This document shows positions 55,901-64,000 of a stretch of DNA of 64,000 nucleotides, one piece after another. The notes beneath the pieces are model-generated. The model made no database searches. It had not been told where the DNA came from and saw only the letters and a program-made list of their open reading frames with translations. The stretch lies in assembly GCA_022497155.1 (NCBI GenBank), contig MU385753.1:1-64000 (forward strand), read 5' to 3'. The DNA is from Whalleya microplaca (Eukaryota > Ascomycota > Sordariomycetes > Xylariales > Xylariaceae). Every line of letters starts with the position of its first letter. The first letter of the stretch is position 1. The position numbers were made by a program, and so were the translations under genes.

Positions 55901-57620
55901 AGTCTTCTACGGCAGTGGGCAGTTTTACAATCGTGCATTTACAATTAAGCTACCGATGGAGACACGGCTGGCGTGAATCCTTCTTCGTGGCCATACAGGA
56001 TTGATTGCTCCATCACTTCTTAGGCATGGTAGAGCGTCTACTGTGTAAGTATCTTCATTTGAAACTTGAATCCATGCTCTAACCCTGGTGAGCAACGCGA
56101 GGACGCGTACAGTATGAGATTAAGACAAATGATAAGCTCTCTAGGTGGCTTGGCTAAGTAACAAGACGAGTGTCGTGTATTCTGGCGTGGTGATGTGAAG
56201 GGTTGCCCAGAAGGGAAGTTCGTGATATCGAAGGACAATACCTAGATGACCACGATGGTTTCAAGCCCTGGATGGCGACAGGAGACTAAAGGGATCTGAG
56301 CATGGTTGCGTTAGCCTTCTTCATAGACAACTAGCCCTAGCAGCCCTAAACGGCGATTTCCGAGATCTCAATCGAGATATATCAAAGTATGCCCTCCCAC
56401 ATTTTAGATCTAACGAGAACATCTCGGCGACATTTGCAGTCGGAGGGACAAGGCATTTCTTGTTACGAATAAGGTTTCAAGTACACCTAATAATCTATAT
56501 AGTACGACGCAAAACTGCTATAAGATATGAATACTTGCAATCCTGGGTGCAAAGTGTCTTGGAAATCTCGTAGAGCGCGGAGATTTTTCGTGAATTTTGG
56601 GCGTGGCCATACCCTACGAACATCACACTACACAACACAAAAAGCTCGTGATAACTATAATAACTCTGTATGTATGAGCCATAATTGAACCCACAGCGTT
56701 TCAATCGGCATTCGGTGATCATAGCTCATGTGATTGTCACCTCGTTATACCACACTGTTCCGTCCTCGAGCTCGTTGCCAGAAAGGCCCAGGCCTTCCCA
56801 GCCTTCAGCGACGCGGTTCACAATAATGGTCGCATTAGCAGGTCTCATTACGGTGGGCATGTCCTCATCACACACGCGAGATTTGAGGTTGAACCCTGCT
56901 GAAGGGATATTCGCCACGATCCAATCCGGCCCCCTTATTCATCTATGAGTCCTTGGAACAGTACGAGCCCGGTAGGTGAAACTTCGTCTTTGTGCCGCTT
57001 TGGCAAGGCAGTCGAAAAAGTTGCAGTGTCGAAAAAGAACGAAGACATAAAGTTTCTTGGAGAAATAAGCCAACATAGCGAATACCAATAGTGTTGTTAG
57101 GGATCGAGCCTATTGTCACATTAGTAGCTACAGTCCGGACATGGGAGACAAACTATACCCATCATGATCATATGTCACGCGAAGCGCTGGCTCTGCTGAG
57201 GTACTTTAGCTGTCCCTATGCGCCATGGAGCGTCGACGAAGATAAATCTCATTTGTTCATCTGGCAGGTAGACTAGGGTAAATAGATCTTCGTCCTCGCG
57301 GGCGTAAACAAAACCGTCGCCATCATATACCCATCATGAAGCCTGGCCTGAACATCCATCAGATTTAACGGCATCAGACTATCATAGGTACGACCGGACA
57401 TTAGGATATCACGACGCCTTCACGGCAGCTAGTGACAGGACGTTTATAACACAAGCGACTCTCCTGTCAGATACGGAAGAACAGATAACACGAAAGGAAA
57501 TGAAAATATGTAATTGGGTATTCGCTGTCTATATGCTGCTAGTATGATCCCCGGAGTAACAACCTTACAATAACGCCAGACCAGGTCATGCGGAAAACAT
57601 ACATGTATACATCATCGTAT
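49990..57620. other. Gene desert with decayed elements
   Basis: About 7.6 kb without a supportable gene. It includes the 3' region of the zinc-finger gene, a probable Ty1/copia fragment (51059-51295) and many short frames with no motif. Minus-strand open stretches at about 56.73-56.93 and 57.18-57.34 kb look coding-like but match no family I know. CATAC and TACTACGTAG low-complexity words are scattered throughout. Confidence 0.5.
51059..51295 (+). mobile_element. Decayed Ty1/copia polymerase fragment (weak)
   Basis: A 78-codon frame resembles the stretch between reverse transcriptase and RNase H of copia elements. GSSYIIGHELTYSAHILEML lines up with the usual GSLMY..GTRPDLTY...LSRF, and VGWKSALYLLRGTRKGYL lines up with HWKAxxRxLRYLRGTKxYGL. 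The alignment is by eye and several hallmark residues are lost. I found no reverse-transcriptase YVDD box, integrase or LTRs nearby, so at most this is a remnant. Confidence 0.35.
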
Positions 57621-60600
57621 TCAGATCGTCAAAGGCAGAGCCCGTTTCGCCGTCTTCACCGCCCTCATCGCCGGCATCGTGTGCGCCTTCCCGGGCCGTC
57701 TCCCGATCTCCATGCACAACATGCGGATCAGGTCGTGGTTCATCCAATAGCTCGAGTGAGCGCTGAGCATATTCAGATACTGCAGTTCGAGCGGACCGCT
57801 GCCTGATCGCAGGAAGTAGTCGATTTGGCCGTTGTCGTTGAGGAGGAAGGCTTTCTTCTCGGCGATTTCCTCACGCGAGAAGTCGTGGACCTCAAGTTCG
57901 AGCTGCGAGGGGAGGCGGATAGTTGGTGGTCTGACGAAGGCGGGATTGGTTGCACTTGACGAAGCAGCACCGGGTATGATGCTCTTCATCGCGTCACCCA
58001 TTGACTGTAGAAAGGAGGCCGACACGCTCGGGACGTACGCGGTCTTCAAACTGGCCGCGTACATCGGGTCTATGGTACCGTTCAAGAGATACGCGACAGC
58101 ATCTTCTCGAGCCATGACGTTATAAACGTTGTCCACGGCAAGGCAGCCAAACAAACCAGCATCTCCAACGACGTTTCTTGAGACGGTATCGGTAAGGTCT
58201 GCCCCTGGCTTTCGGCGTCCTCTCCTGGGCAACAGCGCACCTCTTTCAAGCAACAGGAAAAATGCAGCTGGGCTACCGAGAAGAAACAAGTTCTTCGTGT
58301 CAAAATCGAAGTGTTGCAGCTGCAGCGGTCTCGTTAGTTGCAAAGGTGGAACAGTGGTTGGCTGCTTCGACAACACTTCGACAGCCATGACGCTCCCGAG
58401 GGAGTGGCCGATCAAATGAACTCTTCCATTCTCCGAGAAACCGGGGTTGTTCCGACACCAGAGTCTATACACTCGATTTGCTTCGCCAACCATAGCTGCG
58501 ACTATCTTTGGCTTGTGATGCGACATGTAGAAGGGAATATCAAACATGACATCAGAGATCATGCTCCGCACAGCAGGAATGGTCTTAGGCTCAATATCCT
58601 TTAAACTGAAGCCCTGGGGGGTGTAATGCGCCTTGTCCTCTTCTCTCATCGGACCACCCTCTTCGAAGGAAAGATTCTGTCTCCAATTCACTGGAAGAAC
58701 CATTATCCCATTTTGACCTTCCCTCAAAACGCTCTTGACAGCTTCACTTTGATAGTCAATATTGATGGCTCGGCGGAATGCGTTGATGGCATGGGTGAAG
58801 TGATAGTTTTCTACACGCTCTGCCAACTTCTGACCAATACCATGAGCGACTAGAACTAGATCCGTGACCTTCCTGCGCTCTTCATCAGCGTCGCAGGCTG
58901 GACAAACCTCACGATTGGAACTCTCTGGGCAATTGTTGGTCACTGGCCCGGGTGGTTGATTCTGCTGCTGGGTCTGCTTCTTCTGGTGTCTTCTCATCCA
59001 CGCCTCGTAGTCAAAGCCTCTCACAACAGGGATCCCAATAGTGAGACCTTTCATAATCTTTGCCACAGGTCGCCGGCCGTAGTATGCCGAGGGCTTTAAG
59101 CTCGGCTTCAGAAGATATGCCGTGGTCTCATCTTTGTATATAACATGATATTGTTCAAACTTCCTGTGAGTCTGCACTTCAGGCGAGCTGTCCTTGTCCT
59201 TGTTTGAGCTCGATGCCAAGTTGCCCTCCGCCGCCGCTTCACCGTGAAAACAGTGCGCGGCGCAGAAGGGATTGCTGGATATAGGCGAATCTGCAAACTC
59301 GTCGGTCTTGTTCGTGGACGAAGTTGGAGCCTTGGGCCATAATGGGTGGGAGACTTTCTCCTCGCCCAAGGGGCCGACTTCTACGGCACACCTAAGTTCA
59401 TCATTCCACGTCTCAGTATGAGGCTTCAGCTCTCGGTAGCCTGCTTCAAGCTGATTCGCTACTACGGGATCCATGGGTCTCATATCATCTCTACTAAAAG
59501 TCAGCATTGATCGGCCTATCAGATGGAGAATGGCATTACCGATAGAACCACGTGGCCCGAAAAACGGCAGCAACGTCGTTCACTGGAGACCAGTAAATAG
59601 GCTTCATCTGCAGGGCAGGAAGAGATACCTCGTGCAGTCTGGATACGCCTACAGGGACTTCCACGGAAAGCCTCGATGACTTTTCTACTGGTTGAGACAA
59701 GGATGATAGGTTATCTTCTGGTGTGGGATACTTAAATTTCACCGCTCCATTTTTCTTCTCTTCCGTGGATTTGTTGGTCAGCAGTGAAGTAGCCGCTCTC
59801 GGTAGAGACGATGGGGGAGAGAATGTAGTAGCATCGGGATCGCCCACACGGACGAAAGGGGTCCCGGTGATGCCATCGTCTACAAATGAGGGCTTGGTAG
59901 GCATATTGACACTCTTCTCAACCGAGGAGACTTGAGCCCCGAGTTGGGATCGTGACCTCGCCCTCGACTCGCTACGGTCGACTATGTCAGAGTACGCTCC
60001 GCTGCTCAAAGGTCGGTCGTTGGCCGGCTTATCGATACGGCTCGCCCTTGGCAGTGGCTCGCCGCTCCATCGTTTAGAAGATATACTATGAGACCTTTCA
60101 CTTTTCTCCATGACAGATGCAGTCGAATCAGTATGTAAGGTCTTCATCTCGGCTATGACGCTCTGGGCAACCCTATCACGGTCAAGGCTGGGTTGTTTCC
60201 GGCGAGTAACAGCACAGAAAGACGCCCGCAAGGCGACCCCCACATCAGCTAGGAGCTCGGAACAGCACGAAGATGTGACAAGATCTGGCGGCGGTAAATT
60301 CGGATCAGAAGTTTGTATCATATCCTGTGTTGGGCCCTCTCGTGCATGTTTCTCGGCGTGTTTGATAGCTATTTCACGTATAATACTATCCAGCTTCTCG
60401 GCATTCGTTTTAGCAAGCGAGGGACTTGGGCTTCGATTACGGCGCGCATTATCATGATTACGGCGAAAGGCATCGGATGACAGGCCCAGCCAGGCCTGCT
60501 CCAAAGCATTATTATCTCCGGGGGAGAAAGGCTGAAGGTTGCCCCTGGCAGATTTGGGGTCGGTCGTAGCGGGAATAGTAGAGGTGGAAAGGGGATCGTC

Positions 60601-60759
60601 GATGGGAATAGGAGAGGTGTAAAAGTATTGTGCATTCACCGGCGGTATGTCGTGGACATCGGAGGGCGAAAATGGATACGAGACGGGGGCGAGGCGACAT
60701 TGCGAACCGTAGTTGTGTGCCTTTGGGGGCACACCGAAGCTGATGGGAGGCGGAGGCAT
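57621..60759 (-). CDS. DDHD-domain phospholipase (phosphatidic acid-preferring PLA1 family)
   Basis: Predicted intracellular lipase of the PA-PLA1 family (yeast YOR022C/Ddl1 type), acting on phospholipids such as phosphatidic acid or cardiolipin; the substrate here is unproven. Exon 1 is 60759-59540, a 49-bp intron follows, and exon 2 is 59490-57621, giving 1029 residues. Residues 1 to about 380 are Ser/Pro-rich and probably disordered. The catalytic part has LVLVAHGIGQ (about 617-626) and the nucleophile elbow HLIGHSLGS (about residue 767). The four DDHD metal-site residues fit DAVAY (about 868), IDYF (about 964), AHSSYW (about 984) and the following HDLIR (about 993). I chose MPPPPISFGV as the start; an in-frame ATG 34 codons upstream is possible but lies in less protein-like sequence. 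Confidence 0.9.
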
Positions 60760-61181
60760 GGTTGATTTCGGTGAAAAGAAAAAGGTTATGTTACTATCCC
60801 CTAGGGCTTTGCTGCGGCTACGTTCTTCCGATGGAGCGAGTCTAGTCCAACCACAGTCCAACTAGATAGTTAGATGGATAGACTATCGACGATGGAATCG
60901 CGCGGTAGATGCGATACAACGACGAGGGAAGGGCGGTGACGGAGACATGCTTTGTATAGAGTTGTCAGTTGGCGGTGCGACTAGGTTTCGTCAGATGACT
61001 TCCGTCAGAGCAAGATGTTGCAACCTTCGATGGATAGTCAGGATAGTGAAGGGAACGGAGACTTCGTCAGTCTACGCTTCGTTTCCACGTATGTCTCTTA
61101 TGTACAGGATTGGATGAAGCATAATGAAGCATAGGTAATGAAGCAGAAAGAACGGAACCTCAGCTAAGCAGTTGAAAAGTT

Positions 61182-61233
61182 AGGTAAGCATACCAAGCTG
61201 CCAGGTAAGCCTGCCTCCTCCTACCAGGTAAGC
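61182..61233 (+). repeat. Three spaced AGGTAAGC octamers
   Basis: AGGTAAGC occurs at 61182-61189, 61203-61210 and 61226-61233, with start-to-start spacings of 21 and 23 bases, about 420 bp upstream of the DDHD-lipase start. The word equals a 5' splice-site consensus but lies opposite to that gene's strand. Confidence 0.8.
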
Positions 61234-61590
61234 AAGCATAAGGTACCTGCCTGAAGGTAATGAGGCAGCATGTGCATTCCATTCATGCATGGTGCGGTGA
61301 CGTGGTGTTGAAGCGTGCCCCAGCAGCCCCGGCCAGCCCCAGGTGCCAGGTGCTGTCTAGCCGCTATACCTGAAACCGCCTAGCCTGATTCTATTTGATG
61401 ATGCCCTACCGTTTATGTACATACAGTTTACAGATCTGTAGGTAGGGATTACATATGCACATAGGCGTAGTATTAGCTCCCCCGCTCCCCCACTGCTCTT
61501 ATGTTCGCGGAGGCCGGAGCTTGCCCCTGTTCAATTAGTCTCTACATACATCCATTACACTGTTATAAGTATAGTAAGCATTCTGTATAA

Positions 61591-61614
61591 ATATATATAT
61601 ATATATATATATAT
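61591..61614. repeat. AT dinucleotide microsatellite
   Basis: Twelve uninterrupted AT units in intergenic DNA. Confidence 0.9.
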
Positions 61615-64000
61615 CCTATATATCAAGATATCTCATCAAGTTCTATTCCATGATCAAGCCAACGACGACTTCGTACATTGATGCACTTGTTTGAAAACCT
61701 TGGAATGTCATATGAACATAAGGCGATGAGTATATTATACCCTTGGCACAGTTTACGTATGGCAAAGACACACAGCAAGCTCCCTTTTTACAATTTAATC
61801 TCTTGATAAAGGTAAACATAATATGCTCGTATGTACATAGATATGAGGCTTCATGAGAGCTGTGGAGGATTTATATAGCATATACTACTCGAGATATGCT
61901 TTGAGGTGTTTTTATATCCTAGACAGCAGCTGTTCAATAGATCTCAGCCGTAGTTACGGAATACAGTTTATTATATAAGCCGTGAGATTCTGCGGCAAAC
62001 ATGCCTACATGCATAGGTTACGTGACTCCATACGCATATTTCCTAGATAGTATGTACATGTTTGAGATCGACCAAGGCCCCGCAAACTCTAGCAAATCGA
62101 GATCCGCTGTCTATAACAACTTGTATTCTATAAATATGTCAGATCATGTACTCTATCATGGAGTTAATTGGCGACTGTGATTAGTCGCCAATATATATAA
62201 CTGCTTCACCTATCATCTTCACATACTTATCATACTATTCCGACTTATACTTGCTGGCTTGTCGGTTAGTATCCCTAACGTTTCGACATGAAGGCGACTT
62301 TACGTGGAGAGCAAGGCAAAAAGAGATGTCAGCTCAGTGTTCGCGGAAGTGCCCGCTAACACGCAATGCAACCTAATAGGTACTACATAGGTAAGATATC
62401 TAGACTTGAAGGAGCATAGCAGCGTGGTAGGGACCCAGATCCCCCAGCGCCCCCAGAAATTAGAATTGCAACGCAACCATATTCTAGTGGTCGTTGCGGT
62501 CCCTGAGACGTCCTCGATGTTATCGCTATTGGCTAAAAACAACATGGCCCCCTCGTTACAACAGTCCATACACTATCATATAACTATGTAGTATGTAGTA
62601 TGTAGTAGTAGCCGAGTACATGTAGGAAACTCGTTAGACTCGTCAGATGCAGGGCCAAGACGGGCTATCAACGTTTGTAGGCCACTTGCCCTGGTGCCCC
62701 TTCGCATTCTTCGCCCTCTTCGCCTACTGCAGTGTAACTCGTCACTAGCATACGCCACATGCCTCAACTTCTGTTGGTCCGCGAATAGAGGAGGGCCTGC
62801 GCGCTTTGGATTTCTTTCATCTACATGATCAACTTATCTATTCTCGCCCAACATGCCGGTAGGCTCTTTGTTGAACCAAGCCTGCCCCTGCTTTGTGTCT
62901 AGGACACAGGCTGACAGGGTGACAGGCTGCACAGGCGAGGAAACTATGGGGATATACTGCAGCTCGTTGCCGATTGATCGACGTTGGGTTCCGTTTTTTG
63001 CCATTTGGCGCCGTGGCAAAACTGTACGCAGGCTTGGCGCGCAGGTCGAGCAAGGTTGCAAGGTTGCGTGGAGCGATACTCTAGTCTGTCGATCACTTCG
63101 TGACGATGCTGCTCGACTTAAAGTAGTTAGTTTAGTAAACCCTCGGTATGTATTCTTTCTCTCGTAAGAACAAGCAGAAAGAAAGAAGGAAGGAATTTAC
63201 GTCCGTATCCTATCTATATACACTGTACCTATATACATATAATAGTAGTATCATCATCAGGTTGATGAAAGGAAATCCGAAGAATGATAAGCTAAAGCAC
63301 AACAAACAAGGGGTGAAGCTGTAGGTACTATGTAAGATGAATGGACAAGGCATATATGCGTAGGTAATAGATACGGATTGCATAGCAGTTGAGATGCCTT
63401 ACCTGCGTAGATTGAAACATGCATTGAATGATCCCATATGGACCAATCTCACACCATCTCTCGTCTATCGCTCGTCTTATCTGCCGCTTCCACCTCATCG
63501 TCTGCACTTCCATCGCGCTTCTGCACTTCTGCACTTATTAGCACGTCTGCACTGCTAGGGCAGCAGGGATGCGCGATAAGGCTGTGACCCCAATTGCCAA
63601 TCAACACAGTCGAATGTGTGAAACAACTCTGATATATACCCTACATGTAGGTAGGTGTACAGCACCCTACGCGGTAGCAGTGTTGGAGAGGTTACTTCCC
63701 GCCTATGTCCCCCCTCACTTCTACATTCAACTCCATTCCCGTCTTTCCCTTCATTTCTCATATTGTCATTCTCATATTGCTCATCTCTCTCTTTTCCGAT
63801 CGATCTACCTATCCAACCCAGTTTACATATTGAGTTGGCTCTAACCTAGACGGTCAGCCCGACCACATACGACTACTGTGTAAATTCCATTACGCCCTAT
63901 TACATAGTCCCTACGCTATTAACATAGTTTCCGCGAGTCCACAACTCCACCACCCCCGCAATTGCTGTGGCTGCTCGAGAGCTTGGCTTCTGATATGACC

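Larger units (their letters stand above)
60760..64000. other. Terminal intergenic region
   Basis: The left end should be the DDHD-lipase promoter. It contains a cluster of AGGTAAGC words, ATGAAGCATA direct repeats near 61113-61146 and the AT microsatellite. The rest has only short frames without motifs and CATAC-type tracts. No gene is supported up to the window edge; the last 300 bases are C/T-rich and could belong to a promoter beyond it. Confidence 0.5.

Overview
This is nuclear DNA of a filamentous ascomycete (Pezizomycotina). The evidence is a five-domain AROM gene, many short GT..AG introns (about 40-175 bp) with CTAAC-type branch sites, intron-bearing histone H3 and H4 genes in a divergent pair, and an AT-rich block whose repeat copies differ mainly by C/T and G/A transitions, as expected from repeat-induced point mutation. 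The repeated CATACATAC/TACCTAGGTA low-complexity tracts suggest a sordariomycete, possibly Hypocreales; that placement is inference. No tRNA, rRNA, CRISPR array or prokaryotic-style system was recognised.

Layout: 1-1.1 kb is an AT-rich repeat island. An MFS drug/polyamine-type exporter with 12 exons lies on the minus strand (1.3-4.0 kb), followed by the pentafunctional shikimate-pathway gene aro1 (5.5-10.3 kb, plus) and a C2H2 transcription factor with RPN4-like fingers (13.1-15.2 kb, minus). A gene-poor stretch (15.2-23.3 kb) leads to the divergent H4/H3 pair (23.3-25.9 kb). A kappa-class GST-like gene (26.4-27.6 kb, minus) is followed by a compact housekeeping cluster: RNA polymerase I largest subunit RPA190 (28.1-33.3 kb, minus), U4/U6 snRNP protein PRP3 (33.8-35.8 kb, plus) and the TFIIH helicase RAD3/XPD (36.0-38.4 kb, minus). 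A 10-kb desert follows, then a second C2H2 factor (48.7-50.0 kb, plus) with a GC-AG intron, another desert with a probable decayed Ty1/copia fragment (about 51.1 kb), and a DDHD-domain phospholipase (57.6-60.8 kb, minus). The last 3.2 kb is intergenic.

The recognised genes are core cellular functions: aromatic amino-acid synthesis, nucleosome assembly, rRNA transcription, splicing, transcription/repair and lipid turnover. I see no gene cluster with a joint pathway and no convincing novel system. Exon models for MFS, GST-kappa, aro1, H3, H4, RPA190, RAD3, DDHD and the second zinc-finger gene all sum to an intact reading frame. PRP3 does so only if an extra short exon is invoked, which is the clearest anomaly. 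The long deserts hold only short open stretches at about the level expected by chance.
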